Positions 15,554 through 24,097 of a stretch of 60,543 nt of DNA are shown piece by piece (position 1 is the first letter of the stretch; every line of letters begins with the position of its first letter). Under the pieces are notes generated by a model, which did not search any database, had not been told where the DNA came from, and worked only from the letters and a program-made list of their open reading frames with translations. The translations under genes were made by a program, and so were the position numbers. This DNA comes from Arthrobacter sp. AK04 (GTDB taxonomy: Bacteria; Actinomycetota; Actinomycetes; Actinomycetales; Micrococcaceae), in contig NZ_JAJOMC010000025.1 of the NCBI RefSeq assembly GCF_021129155.1, positions 1 to 60,543 of the forward strand. The letters are read 5' to 3'.

Positions 15554-15936
15554 ACATGGAAAGGTTCCATGTTTTGAGGCACAACTTTTCGCGCATCAGC
15601 GTGGAGGGCCTCCACCCTACAAAAGACGAATGCTCACTGGCACGGCTCACCACCCAAAGGAGCTGGCTACCGGATTACTAACGTTCGTGCTTCAGTTCAC
15701 GTATGACATCACAATTCCGGAGAAAACCGCGGGCAAGCCCGCACCCAGTTGAATATGTCAATGTGATTCGGGACCACTAGGACGGCTTGATTCAGGGCCA
15801 CCAAGGTTCCAGCATTAGCACCCCCCGCTATGCCAAGCTCCGGCGAAACCTGTGTCGCTGATAGTTCGCGGACCGGCTGCTTCCAGTCAATTCGATTGGG
15901 GTTTAGAGTCGGAGGACAACTAGTTGGGGGACAAAA
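15554..15936. other. Divergent intergenic region without recognised features
   Basis: About 380 bases between the ECF operon (leftward) and the next membrane-protein gene (rightward). It must hold both promoters, but I see no clear hairpin, operator or small gene. Confidence 0.4.
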
Positions 15937-16422
15937 TTGGAAACGACATCTAGCCCGGATAAAACTACAACCAGCTCGCAGGGGCGCAGCTCGACTATTT
16001 CTATCGTCGCCGCCTTGGCCAGCCCTTTGCTGTTTACTCTCTTGGCGGGTTACCTGACCCTGCAGCTGCAATTATCGGAAATCCACGCTGTCATAGGTTT
16101 TGATTCACGCCCTGTTGCTGTCTCCGGCGACTGGCTGCCTTATGTGTGGCAGCTTAGCCTCGTCGTCCTCGCCCTGGCCGCGGTGATGGTCTACAGCCTC
16201 ATAATTCGGGGCACAGTCGCGAGGCTGATCGCGTTGGCCACTCTGGCTGTCGTCGCCATCCTTGGCAGCCCGGTCGCATCCGGCACCTTTGTAGCCAATG
16301 AACAATATCCACTGGGCCTGGCAATCGCATGGACGGGTGCTAAGTCTCATATGATCCTCGCCCTCATAGGAGCGGGTGTCGTCAGCCTAATCCTTGACGG
16401 CCGCAAGACACGAGCGCGCTAA
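15937..16422 (+). CDS. Three- or four-span membrane protein
   Basis: A 161-residue protein starting at TTG with GGGGGAC just upstream. The Ser/Thr-rich N-terminus (about 20 residues) is followed by hydrophobic spans near 22-42, 66-88, 92-112 and 133-150, and a basic end (DGRKTRAR). No family recognised. It lies immediately before the IS21 element. Confidence 0.7.
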   Translation: METTSSPDKTTTSSQGRSSTISIVAALASPLLFTLLAGYLTLQLQLSEIHAVIGFDSRPVAVSGDWLPYVWQLSLVVLALAAVMVYSLIIRGTVARLIALATLAVVAILGSPVASGTFVANEQYPLGLAIAWTGAKSHMILALIGAGVVSLILDGRKTRAR

Positions 16423-16473
16423 CCCCATCATCCAGAAGAGAAACTTGCCCGGTAGGTGCTTTGCTTCGGACAA

Positions 16474-17289
16474 CTAGGCGTTTTGTTGGGCTATGGTGTG
16501 GGCAAGTCGGTAGGAGTCAGTGCCGGTTTCGATGATGGTGCCGTTGAAGGTAAGGCGGTCCACGATCGCGGCGCACAGGCGCGGGTCGGTGAACGTCTTC
16601 GTCCAGCCGGAGAAGGATTCGTTGGACGCGATGGCGATGGAGTTCTTCTCCTCGCGTTCAGTGAGGACTTGGAAGAGGAGTTCTGCGCCACGCCGGTCCA
16701 GTTCCATGTAGCCCAACTCGTCGATGCAGAGTAGGTCGACGCGGCCGTAGCGGGCGATGGTTTTGGCCAGCATCTTTTCGTCGGCGGCTTCAACAAGTTC
16801 GTTCACAAGCCGGGTCGCAAGGGTGTATTTGACCCGGTAGCCCTTCTCCGCAGCCGCGGTGCCGAGGCCGATCAGGAGGTGGGATTTCCCTGTTCCGGAG
16901 TCTCCAATGAGGCAGAGGGGTGACCCTTTGCGGATCCAGTCCCCGGTAGCCAGGGTGTGGATGGTTGCGGGGTTGATGTTCTGGTTCGCGTCGAAATCGA
17001 AGTCCCCAAGCCACTTGTCCCGGGGGAAGTTCGCGGCCTTGACGCGGCGGATCGACGAGCGACGGTCCCGGTCGTCGCATTCGGCCAGCAGCAGCTCGGC
17101 CAGGAACCCCTGGTACGAGAGCTGCTCTTTCCCGGCCACGCTCAATGCTTCGTCCAGGACCGCCCTAACGGTGGGCAGGCGCAGTCGGCGGCAGGCCTGA
17201 TCCACGGCTGCGACCGCGGCCTGCTCGGTCAGGCCGCGGCGTCGGCGCAGGGTCGGAGTGATTGTGGTGGCCGGTGCGGTGGGGCTCAT
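16474..17289 (-). CDS. istB: IstB, IS21 transposition helper ATPase
   Basis: A 271-residue DnaC-like AAA+ ATPase. The Walker A motif GDSGTGKSHLL lies near residue 128, the Walker B motif LLCIDELGYME near 182, and the ERE/sensor region reads LTEREEKNSIAIASNESF. It assembles on target DNA and stimulates the IstA integrase. The ATG overlaps the istA stop. Full length and apparently intact. Confidence 0.92.
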   Translation of the reverse strand: MSPTAPATTITPTLRRRRGLTEQAAVAAVDQACRRLRLPTVRAVLDEALSVAGKEQLSYQGFLAELLLAECDDRDRRSSIRRVKAANFPRDKWLGDFDFDANQNINPATIHTLATGDWIRKGSPLCLIGDSGTGKSHLLIGLGTAAAEKGYRVKYTLATRLVNELVEAADEKMLAKTIARYGRVDLLCIDELGYMELDRRGAELLFQVLTEREEKNSIAIASNESFSGWTKTFTDPRLCAAIVDRLTFNGTIIETGTDSYRLAHTIAQQNA

Positions 17290-18962
17290 GAGATGTTCTC
17301 CTTCGACGGTTTTCCTGCGGAATGCTCGTTGCGTTTGGCCAGCAGCTCGTCATAGGCACCGATCGACGGAAGCGGGCGGGTGTCGGGTGGGAGCCCCGCG
17401 ATGACCGCTGCTGGTTCCATGAGCCGGCGTTGGGTCAGACTGACAACCCGTTGCACATTCACTTCAGCAAGAGCACCCTGATGACGGTTTGAACCGGAGC
17501 CAACCCCGGTAGATGCCGTTGCGTGTCTGCGGGCCTCGACCGCGACGACATCTGCACTGACTGCTCCCACGCTCAGTGCTGCTGTGATCCCCGCCCGGAT
17601 GTCTGCGGCGTCCATGGAGCGGTGGAGCAGCAGGACGTCGATGAGTTCACGGGTCCCTTCGGCATCGCCGTTGACGCGGCGGGAGGCTGCCCAGAAGGCC
17701 TCGTGGGCACTGGTGAACGCACCGGACTGCCGGGCCCGGGCCAGTGCGGTGGAACCGGGCAGGGCACCGGGTTTGGTTTTGAGGACTTCAAGGTAGTGGT
17801 CCAGCTGGACCGACTGCCCGGACCGGGCGGCTACGCGCTGATGCCTGGCGACCACGGTCCGGCCGTCGAACACTACGACCTCAGACGCCCGCAGCGAGAC
17901 CCGGACCTTCCGGCCGATGAACCTCGCCGGGACGGAATATTTCACCATCCGGACCGTGATCAGCGATGACCTGTCCACCGTCGGGTTGAGCACCAGGCCC
18001 GGATCGAATTCCTCGGTTGGCAACGGTGCCAGGAACGGCTGTTCGGTGGCGAAGTCCTGGCCGACGGTGTGGATTCGGTCCATGATCCGCCGGCGCTCAT
18101 CCTGGGCTTCCCATACACGGATGCGGTCGTTGAGTTCGTCCAGGGATTCGACGACCGGCATCGGGGAGAGCCGATTGCGGCGAAACCACCCGACCTCGCC
18201 CTCGACTCCGCCCTTTTCGTGCGCTCCGCCGATGCCGGGCTGGCAGTAAAAGGCATCGAAGCCGTAGTGCGAGCGGAACAGCACCCACCGGTCGTTCTCC
18301 TGCCGCTGCCTGCCCTGCCCGAACACCACGGAGGTGACCGCGCTGGTGAGGTTGTCGTAGCGGATGTGCCGGACCGGCACGCCCCCGATTTCGTTGAACG
18401 CCTCGATGTGGCCTTCCAGAAAAGCTTCCTGGGCTTGAGTAGGGTAGATCCGGTGGATGGCCTTGCCGGAATGGGAGAGCCGGAAGACGAACATGTGGCA
18501 CTTCGTCTTCACGCCGTTTAGCACCACCCAGAGCTCACCAAAATCCACCTCGGCCTCAGCACCGGGTGCGTGGTCCTGCGGCACGAAAGCCTCAACTCGG
18601 CGGCCGGCTTCCAGATCAACCTGCGCCCGGCGGACCCGCACGTAGTCCCGGACTGTCGAATACGAGAGCTCCTCCGCTCCATGCTCCTCAATCAGTCGGG
18701 CCAGAATCCTTCGAGCCGTATGACGCTGCTTCCGCGGCGCTGTGGTGTCCTCGGTCAACATCACATCAACCGCCGGTTTGAACGGATCCAGCCTTGGCGA
18801 TGACCGCACCGGTTTCTTCCGCGCTGGTGGGACAGGATCCGACAGAGCCTGCCGGACTGTGTCCCTGCCGACCTGATACCGCTTTGCCAACCCGCGGATC
18901 GACACGCCCTCCACACGGGCATCTCGGCGGATCCTGGCAAACAGCTCCATGCGCACCCTCAT
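17286..18962 (-). CDS. istA: IstA, IS21 transposase
   Basis: About 558 residues from MRVRMELFARIRRDARVEG, a start supported by homologous protein starts; the frame is open 37 codons further into the repeated IS end. An N-terminal helix-turn-helix (GLAKRYQVGRDTVRQAL) is followed by the rve/DDE core with AEVDFGELWVVL (Asp), HIRYDNLTSAV (Asp) and EKGGVEGEVGWFRRN (Glu). The C-terminal domain ends overlapping istB. It cuts and joins the IS21 ends with IstB. Confidence 0.92.
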   Translation of the reverse strand: MRVRMELFARIRRDARVEGVSIRGLAKRYQVGRDTVRQALSDPVPPARKKPVRSSPRLDPFKPAVDVMLTEDTTAPRKQRHTARRILARLIEEHGAEELSYSTVRDYVRVRRAQVDLEAGRRVEAFVPQDHAPGAEAEVDFGELWVVLNGVKTKCHMFVFRLSHSGKAIHRIYPTQAQEAFLEGHIEAFNEIGGVPVRHIRYDNLTSAVTSVVFGQGRQRQENDRWVLFRSHYGFDAFYCQPGIGGAHEKGGVEGEVGWFRRNRLSPMPVVESLDELNDRIRVWEAQDERRRIMDRIHTVGQDFATEQPFLAPLPTEEFDPGLVLNPTVDRSSLITVRMVKYSVPARFIGRKVRVSLRASEVVVFDGRTVVARHQRVAARSGQSVQLDHYLEVLKTKPGALPGSTALARARQSGAFTSAHEAFWAASRRVNGDAEGTRELIDVLLLHRSMDAADIRAGITAALSVGAVSADVVAVEARRHATASTGVGSGSNRHQGALAEVNVQRVVSLTQRRLMEPAAVIAGLPPDTRPLPSIGAYDELLAKRNEHSAGKPSKENIS

Positions 18963-19009
18963 CCGGGACCTCCAAAGCTCGCTTTCACAGATGAAAGCAA
19001 CACTGAGGT

Positions 19010-19098
19010 GGTCCTGACTCAAACCGTCACAAGCAACCGGCGAGTCGTGGGTGGTCCTGATTCGAACCGTCATACCGGTCCTGAATCAAACTGCCATA
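19010..19098. repeat. Three transposase-binding repeats at the IS21 end
   Basis: GGTCCTGACTCAAACCGTCA at 19010, GGTCCTGATTCGAACCGTCA at 19053 and GGTCCTGAATCAAACTGCCA at 19077, spaced 43 and 24 bases. Multiple direct repeats at the ends are a hallmark of IS21 elements and bind IstA. Confidence 0.8.
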
Positions 19099-19376
19099 CT
19101 CACCCAGTAGACGCGAATCCTGAGGTCAAGCGCCGGCTGAGTCGCCTGGTCTACTTCGGCGGGGCTTTGGCGTTGGCGATGATCACGCTGAACCTCATGC
19201 CAATTAATTCCGAGCCTTGGGTTTGGATAAAGCTGGTCATCCTTGCTGCCGGGACGACGATATTCGCCATCTGGGCCACGCGGTTTTCATTGTGGCAACG
19301 TGACGAGTACTGGCGCGAACGCGGCAGAGACCCTAAGCATCCTGATCGCTTTCCCGATCGCTCAGACGAGAACTAG
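19099..19376 (+). pseudogene. Membrane-protein fragment cut by IS21
   Basis: From about codon VKRRLSRLVYFGGALALAMITL the frame encodes two membrane spans and a charged tail (WQRDEYWRERGRDPKHPDRFPD), clearly protein-like. Upstream the frame continues only into the IS21 repeats, so the original 5' end and promoter appear lost. It could be expressed from an IS-internal start, but no good ribosome site is visible. Confidence 0.55.
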
Positions 19377-19509
19377 CGGCGACGCGCCAGTTCTAGGGAT
19401 TCCAGGCGTTACGATTGCGGCTGCGCCACGGGCGGGCCCTGGCGACGGAAGCCCGTATGGCCTGTCCGATTAGCCTCCCGGGGGCGTCTCTCATTCGAGG
19501 CACGTTGTC

Positions 19510-19668
19510 GTCTCATAACCCTTGGGATACGAGACGTCTCACTGGCTCTGTCCCGTAAGATCTTGATTCCCGTGACATCTCACGGCTTTCTCTGCGCACG
19601 GCGATTCTCATAACTATGTCTCGAAACCTTCTGCTTGAATTGGCTGACTAATCATTAGTTATGAGACA
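19510..19668 (+). other. res recombination region of the first resolvase
   Basis: Site I-like dyad at 19510-19535 (GTCTCATAAC-6-GATACGAGAC), a second dyad CCGTGA-catc-TCACGG at 19572-19587, and an inverted pair TCTCATAACTA (19606-19616) and TAGTTATGAGA just before the resolvase start. Three subsites directly upstream of the gene match the layout of Tn3-family res. The 19377-19509 stretch before it is gene-free and includes CTAGGGATTCCAGGCG at 19393, matching the edge of the sigma array. Confidence 0.7.
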
Positions 19669-19682
19669 CATTGGAGGCAGAC

Positions 19683-20264
19683 GTGTCGAAGCTTATTGGC
19701 TACGCACGGGTTTCGACGCGGCAGCAGTCCACGGACCGGCAGCGGGCGGATCTATTGGAGGCCGGCGTTCGACGTGATGACCTCTACGTCGACCAAGGTG
19801 TCTCCGGGGCGCGCGCGTCGCGACCCCAGTTCGATCGAGCACTCGACGCACTCATGGAGGGTGACACCCTCGTCATCACGACTTTGGACCGGCTCGGGCG
19901 ATCGACTCAGAACATGCTTGCCTTCGCCGACGAACTCCGCAGCAGGGGCGCCGGCCTGCGCGTCCTGAACTTGGGCGGAGGCGACGTCGACACAGCAACA
20001 CCGATGGGCTCTATGTTGTTCACGATCATGGCCGCCCTCGCGCAGATGGAACACGAAATCAAGCGCGAACGCGTCACTGATTCCATAATCAAGCGAAGAG
20101 AAGCTGGCAAGGACCTTGGCGGCCGACCCCGCCGGGTCACGGATAGTCAGATCAGAAGTGCTGTTCGCCTGGTCAAAGGTGGCGAGCCCGCGGCGCAGGT
20201 TGCCCGGGATCTCGGTATGTCCCGAGCGACGTTCTACAGGCGGTCACGAGCGCTTGCCGACTAG
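19683..20264 (+). CDS. Serine recombinase (Tn3-type resolvase) 1
   Basis: About 193 residues from the GTG at 19683, chosen because TTGGAGG lies at the right distance and the product starts SKLIGYARVSTRQQS with the catalytic Ser. The catalytic core includes GDTLVITTLDRLGRSTQNML with the active-site Arg residues; the arm helix region reads ALAQMEHEIKRERV. The C-terminal helix-turn-helix reads VRLVKGGEPAAQVARDLGMSRATFYRRSR. It resolves cointegrates or dimers at its upstream res. No Tn3 transposase is present, so it may now serve plasmid dimer resolution. Confidence 0.92.
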   Translation: MSKLIGYARVSTRQQSTDRQRADLLEAGVRRDDLYVDQGVSGARASRPQFDRALDALMEGDTLVITTLDRLGRSTQNMLAFADELRSRGAGLRVLNLGGGDVDTATPMGSMLFTIMAALAQMEHEIKRERVTDSIIKRREAGKDLGGRPRRVTDSQIRSAVRLVKGGEPAAQVARDLGMSRATFYRRSRALAD

Positions 20265-20265
20265 C

Positions 20266-20323
20266 AGGGCGACATTTAGCGCTGCAAAAAGACCGCCATT
20301 TATCGCCAACAGTCACACCCTGG
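20266..20323 (+). repeat. Conserved about 45-bp block before resolvase 2 (copy A)
   Basis: GCGACATTTAGCGC, then AGACCGCCATTTA, then CGCCAACAGTCACA. The same block occurs inverted at 48691-48755 with only a few transitions, and diverged at 10403-10470. Presence at three sites, one beside a recombinase, suggests an element end or a conserved recombination sequence. Confidence 0.6.
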
Positions 20324-20394
20324 TTCTCACAAATAGTTCTCAAATCTGTAAGGTCGAACTGAGATCCCGTACCGAGTTTTGAGAAGAGAAACCC

Positions 20395-20976
20395 ATGACT
20401 ACGCACCGCATCGGCTACGCCCGGGTTTCCACCCGGGACCAGAACCTGGACCTGCAGCGCGACGCCCTGCAGAAGGCCGGATGCGACAAGATCTACAAAG
20501 ACACGATCAGCGGCACCAAGTCCCAACGCCCCGGCCTCGACCAAGCGCTGGACAACCTGCGCGAAGGTGACACCCTGGTGGTGTGGAAGCTGGACCGGCT
20601 GGGCCGGAGCGTAAAGGATCTTCTGGATTTCGCCGGCGGACTGAACGACCGCGGCGTAGGGTTCGTCAGCCTCACCGATGCGATCGACACCACCACGGTT
20701 TCCGGACGCTTCTTTTTCAACGTCATGGCTTCCCTGGCGCAGATGGAACGGGAACTCATGGTCGAACGTACGCAGGCCGGACTGCAGGCCGCACGCGAGC
20801 AAGGACGGGTCGGCGGCCGCAAACGCATCATGACGGATGCCAAGGTCCGCTCGGCCCGGAAGCTCCTCAAGCAGGGAACACCGCCCCGAGAGGTCGCCGA
20901 CACCCTAGGGGTCTCCGTGCCTACCCTTTACAGATGGGTGCCGGCAGCAGACGTGGCCGAGGCACCAAAGAAGTAA
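20395..20976 (+). CDS. Serine recombinase (resolvase) 2
   Basis: A 193-residue resolvase/invertase family protein: HRIGYARVSTRDQNLDLQRDAL with the nucleophile Ser, GDTLVVWKLDRLGRSVKDLL, FFFNVMASLAQMERELMVERTQAGL, and a C-terminal helix-turn-helix (KLLKQGTPPREVADTLGVSVPTLYRW). About 45% similar by eye to the first resolvase, so not a recent duplicate. TTCTCA half-sites (20324-20345 and around 20380) lie just upstream and could be its own res. Confidence 0.92.
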   Translation: MTTHRIGYARVSTRDQNLDLQRDALQKAGCDKIYKDTISGTKSQRPGLDQALDNLREGDTLVVWKLDRLGRSVKDLLDFAGGLNDRGVGFVSLTDAIDTTTVSGRFFFNVMASLAQMERELMVERTQAGLQAAREQGRVGGRKRIMTDAKVRSARKLLKQGTPPREVADTLGVSVPTLYRWVPAADVAEAPKK

Positions 20977-21061
20977 GTCCTGCTGGTTGGTGCAGACCTT
21001 GGGAATTCTTTCCGCAGTTCAATGTTCTAACCGGAGCTACCAACTACGGCATGATTGACTC

Positions 21062-22255
21062 ATGCCGTCCATCCCCGCTCTCGTTGAAGTGTCAGTGCTT
21101 CGTTGGGCCAGGGAAACGTGTGGCCTTTCTGACCTCGCCGCCTCCCGGAAGATCGGCGTCCCGGATGACCGTGTTGCGCTTTGGGAGAGCGGCCAGCACC
21201 AGCCAACAGTGGCCCAGCTCAAGAAGGCAGCCGCCGTTTACAAGAGATCCTTATCGGTCTTTTTCCTCTCAGAGCCCCCGTCCGGATTCGACACCCTAAG
21301 AGACTTTCGGAGGCTTGCAGGTTCTGAAGCTGGGGAATGGAGCCCTGACCTGCATGACGAGTACCGGCGTGCACATACGCAACGAGACTACTTGTTGGAA
21401 CTTTCCGAGATGGAAGATCAGGACATCCCTTCCGCCTGGCGCCTGCCCGAGACTCCGGGAAATGACGAGGAACTTGCACGGGCCGGCCGTGATGCCTTAC
21501 TTGCAGCTTCTGCCCTCGAGCTGCCCCAAAATGCCGGCACACCTTACGAGCACCTCAATTTTTGGATTTCTGCCTTAGAAGAGGCCGGCGTCTTAGTGGC
21601 AGCTACTCGTGGCGGCCGCATCGCAGTTAATGAGATGCGCGCCTTCTCGCTGCATTTCGATGTCCTACCTGTGATCGTGGTGAACGGCGCGGATAGCCCA
21701 CGTGGTCGATTGTTTTCCCTGATGCACGAGTATGCCCACCTGCTGCTTCATACAGAGGGACTTTGCGACACGACAACAGATCTCCGAGCGACAAGTCCAG
21801 ACCGAGAGCTGGAAGCCCGCTGTAACGCGATAGCAGGATCCTTGCTGGTGCCTGCCAACATCTTGCTTTCACGTCCTGAAGTTATTGCGCGGAGAGACAG
21901 TCCAAATACTTGGGACTACGAAGCCCTGAAACCCGTTGCTGCTGCATTCGGAGTTAGCGCAGAAGTAATCCTGCGTCGGCTCACGACGCTGGGTCGAGTC
22001 CCCAGGGCTTTTTACGAGCGACAGCGCGATACCTTCTTGGCAGCGTACGAAAGGGAGGAAGTGCAAAGTCGTGCCGGGGGCGGCAACTGGTACCGCAACA
22101 CAGTTCGAGACCTTGGCAAGGGATATGTAAGGCATATAGCGGATGCGCATAGGAGACGCGTGATCGACAGCAATACCGCCGCGGTCTACCTCAACGTCAA
22201 GGTCGGTCAGATTGGCCGGCTGGCGGAAACTGCTAGTCTTCGGACCGTCATCTGA
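21062..22255 (+). CDS. XRE/ImmA-IrrE fusion, antitoxin of a DUF4411 pair
   Basis: A 397-residue protein. An N-terminal XRE-like helix-turn-helix (LSDLAASRKIGVPDDRVALWESGQHQPTVAQL, about 22-55) is joined to an ImmA/IrrE zinc peptidase domain with HEYAHLLLH near residue 222 and a downstream Glu in REL-EARCNAIAGSLLVP. The gene overlaps the DUF4411 gene by 4 bases. This pairing is a known toxin-antitoxin arrangement in which the XRE-peptidase acts as antitoxin and regulator. Confidence 0.85.
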   Translation: MPSIPALVEVSVLRWARETCGLSDLAASRKIGVPDDRVALWESGQHQPTVAQLKKAAAVYKRSLSVFFLSEPPSGFDTLRDFRRLAGSEAGEWSPDLHDEYRRAHTQRDYLLELSEMEDQDIPSAWRLPETPGNDEELARAGRDALLAASALELPQNAGTPYEHLNFWISALEEAGVLVAATRGGRIAVNEMRAFSLHFDVLPVIVVNGADSPRGRLFSLMHEYAHLLLHTEGLCDTTTDLRATSPDRELEARCNAIAGSLLVPANILLSRPEVIARRDSPNTWDYEALKPVAAAFGVSAEVILRRLTTLGRVPRAFYERQRDTFLAAYEREEVQSRAGGGNWYRNTVRDLGKGYVRHIADAHRRRVIDSNTAAVYLNVKVGQIGRLAETASLRTVI

Positions 22256-22722
22256 TGCGGGACTTCTATTCCTTTGATACAAGCGCAATTCTGAATGGCC
22301 GCCGTGACTTGTTCCGTCCGACCGTTTTTCAGGGACTGTGGGCCAACATCGAGGGGATGATTGTCGACGGGCGTATTCGCTCCGTCGACATCGTCCGCGA
22401 GGAATTAAACCGCCGTGATGATGACGCCTCAGCCTGGGCGAGGAGTCAATCAGACCTTTTTTGTGAGCTGGACGAAGAGGTTCAGATGGCCACGCGAGAC
22501 ATTCTCCGATCCCACCCCAGGCTTGTTGGCGCTGGTAACGGGCGAAATGGCGCCGACCCTTTTGTCATCGCACTAGCAATGGTCACCACGGGGACGGTCG
22601 TAACCGAAGAACATTCCAGCGGAAACCTCCAACGACCAAAAATCCCAGATGTATGCCAGGCAATTGGGGTCCCGTGTGTGAACCTCATGGGCTTTATCGA
22701 AGGTCGAGGCTGGACATTCTGA
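22255..22722 (+). CDS. DUF4411 PIN-like toxin
   Basis: A 155-residue protein starting FYSFDTSAILNGRRDLF with the first conserved Asp of the PIN-like fold, then VDIVREELNRRDDDASAWA and GNGRNGADPFVIALAMV with further acidic residues, and VVTEEHSS. PIN-like proteins are usually ribonucleases. The ATG overlaps the stop of the antitoxin gene (ATGA). It probably adds plasmid maintenance. Confidence 0.83.
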   Translation: MRDFYSFDTSAILNGRRDLFRPTVFQGLWANIEGMIVDGRIRSVDIVREELNRRDDDASAWARSQSDLFCELDEEVQMATRDILRSHPRLVGAGNGRNGADPFVIALAMVTTGTVVTEEHSSGNLQRPKIPDVCQAIGVPCVNLMGFIEGRGWTF

Positions 22723-22809
22723 CGTGATCGCTAGCCCCGTGGTTGATGAACGTAGTGAACCGAGACGACTTAACATCGGCCGGAGCCGTGCCGACTTTGT
22801 AGAATCAAG

Positions 22810-22857
22810 AGCGCGTGGAGGACTTCTTAGCGCCTACTATAAAGGCCCCCACGCGCT
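22810..22857. terminator. Hairpin between the toxin gene and a convergent operon
   Basis: AGCGCGTGG at 22810-22818 pairs with CCACGCGCT at 22849-22857 across a 30-base loop. It lies between convergent genes and could serve both. No U-run is obvious. Confidence 0.4.
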
Positions 22858-22864
22858 GGTGAAA

Positions 22865-22990
22865 CTAGTTTGTGACTCCACGAACGATGTCCCAGAGGAC
22901 AGGGATCAGCGCCGAGACCACCACGCTTACTGTGTTGATCCACAGGTGGATGGTCTCGGCTTTTCTCGCTTCAGGTTGTATTTCTTTCAC
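22865..22990 (-). CDS. 41-residue membrane peptide
   Basis: A GTG-started frame gives MKEIQPEARKAETIHLW, then INTVSVVVSALIPVLWDIV and RGVTN. A charged amphipathic N-terminus precedes one hydrophobic span. AGGAGAGGGGG lies 6-9 bases upstream, a very strong ribosome site. It begins 5 bases after the 259-residue gene, so the two form an operon. The form resembles small toxins or regulatory membrane peptides; function unknown. Confidence 0.65.
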   Translation of the reverse strand: MKEIQPEARKAETIHLWINTVSVVVSALIPVLWDIVRGVTN

Positions 22991-22995
22991 GACTA

Positions 22996-23775
22996 TCACC
23001 CCCTCTCCTGTACAAAAATGCCAGGCGCCCCGAGGAGCTGGCTTAGATCCATCTGCCCCTTTGAGGGCTTGTTGAATGGCGCTTTTAGGCTGTAGTGACG
23101 CTCTGTGAACGTGATTTGTGCTGTCCCGTAGTCTTCTCGGATCCGATCTTCGGACGCAATTAGGTCATGCTTTTTCAAGTCTTTGAGGCCAGCAGTTAGG
23201 ACGTCTGCAGAGAAGCCGTACCACTTTTTGACGAGCCGGCCAGGTAAGTAGAAGCCGGGCCGCAGGGACCGGGCCACGAGCAGGGTCGCCTTTCCTGGCA
23301 CTGTGAGATCTCGATACCAGTTGTCCGACCAGTACTCCAAGGGCAGTGTGAAGTATTTCCCTGTGGGAGCCGTGTAGGCCTCGCCTGTCCCGCTCTCATG
23401 GAGGGTCGTGATCTTAGCCTGTTTAGACTCCCTTTCGCGGAGAATGAGCTTCCGTTCGGCAAGCTTGGCCCAGCACCTCGACACAGCATCTTTTCCATAC
23501 GAGTCGTCGCCGAGCCCCAGCGCTCGGGACCATACAGCGGCATCGCGTTTGGTGTCCCATGGTTCTGCTGACGCTGCTAGACGGTGAAGTAGATACAAGT
23601 CCAAGGAGCGACCGTTGCTTGAGTTGATGAGCGCTCCGAGCGGGCCGGGCTTTTTCAGCCCTCCCTCCTGGAGTTGAACGAAGTCAGTTCGGATAGGAAC
23701 GTTCTTCTTCCGCTTGGAGTCCGCGAGCAAGGCTTGCATCGACTTGTCTTGAAGTTCTGTGAAGTGCTTTTCCAT
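22996..23775 (-). CDS. Hypothetical protein, probable winged-helix type
   Basis: A 259-residue protein. The middle and C-terminal parts contain helix-rich, basic stretches typical of winged-helix plasmid proteins (KDAVSRCWAKLAERKLILRERESKQAKITTL, and FSADVLTAGLKDLKKHDLIASEDRI). TGKYFTLPLEYW and RPGFYLPGRLVKKWYG are distinctive. It might be a replication or regulatory protein of the plasmid core, but I do not recognise a named family. It is followed by the 41-residue membrane peptide. Confidence 0.7.
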   Translation of the reverse strand: MEKHFTELQDKSMQALLADSKRKKNVPIRTDFVQLQEGGLKKPGPLGALINSSNGRSLDLYLLHRLAASAEPWDTKRDAAVWSRALGLGDDSYGKDAVSRCWAKLAERKLILRERESKQAKITTLHESGTGEAYTAPTGKYFTLPLEYWSDNWYRDLTVPGKATLLVARSLRPGFYLPGRLVKKWYGFSADVLTAGLKDLKKHDLIASEDRIREDYGTAQITFTERHYSLKAPFNKPSKGQMDLSQLLGAPGIFVQERG

Positions 23776-24044
23776 GGACTGATCTAAGCACTAAGAGCCA
23801 CAGTGAATGGTTGCACCAGTTTCCGCGAGATGCGCTTTCAGCGGATGCTATGTAACGTCCATTAACAAATTCCAAATATGATTACCCATGCAAACACCCG
23901 TTAACATTGCCAAAAGGCCAACAGTCGTTTAAGCCTGCGCCTCTAGCCGCGGATGACGATCACCTATGCGACTTCAAATAATTTGCTTGGAACGTGCGCT
24001 GCTGCGGGGGCTGGGCGCGAAGCCGGCCTGTCCTGGCTCCCGGA
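23776..24044. other. Relatively AT-rich gene-free region
   Basis: Lower GC than the surroundings, with TAACGTCCATTAAC and CACCCGTTAACATTGCC; no gene. It contains the promoter region of the 259-residue gene and may contribute to replication or control, but no iterons are visible. Confidence 0.35.
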
Positions 24045-24080
24045 AAAGCCCTGAACAGCTGTGAGGATGTGCAGGGCTTT
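24045..24080 (-). terminator. Terminator of the methylase-helicase gene
   Basis: AAAGCCCTG at 24045-24053 pairs with CAGGGCTTT at 24072-24080. Read leftwards, the stem is followed by TTTTCC, giving a U-tract, 18 bases after the stop codon. Confidence 0.65.
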
Positions 24081-24097
24081 CCTTTGGCAATAGCGGA

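Larger units (their letters stand above)
16474..19098 (-). mobile_element. IS21-family insertion sequence
   Basis: It contains istA and istB on the minus strand overlapping by 4 bases. The istA-side end carries three repeats of a 22-bp element (19010-19098) as usual for IS21. A matching repeat was not found beyond istB (16400-16473), so that end is either short of my recognition or missing. The istA-side edge is placed near 19098. Confidence 0.7.

Noticed and set aside
19671..20264. Complete Tn3-family transposon around resolvase 1
   Set aside because: A res-like region is present, but no TnpA gene and no paired 38-bp Tn3 ends were found.
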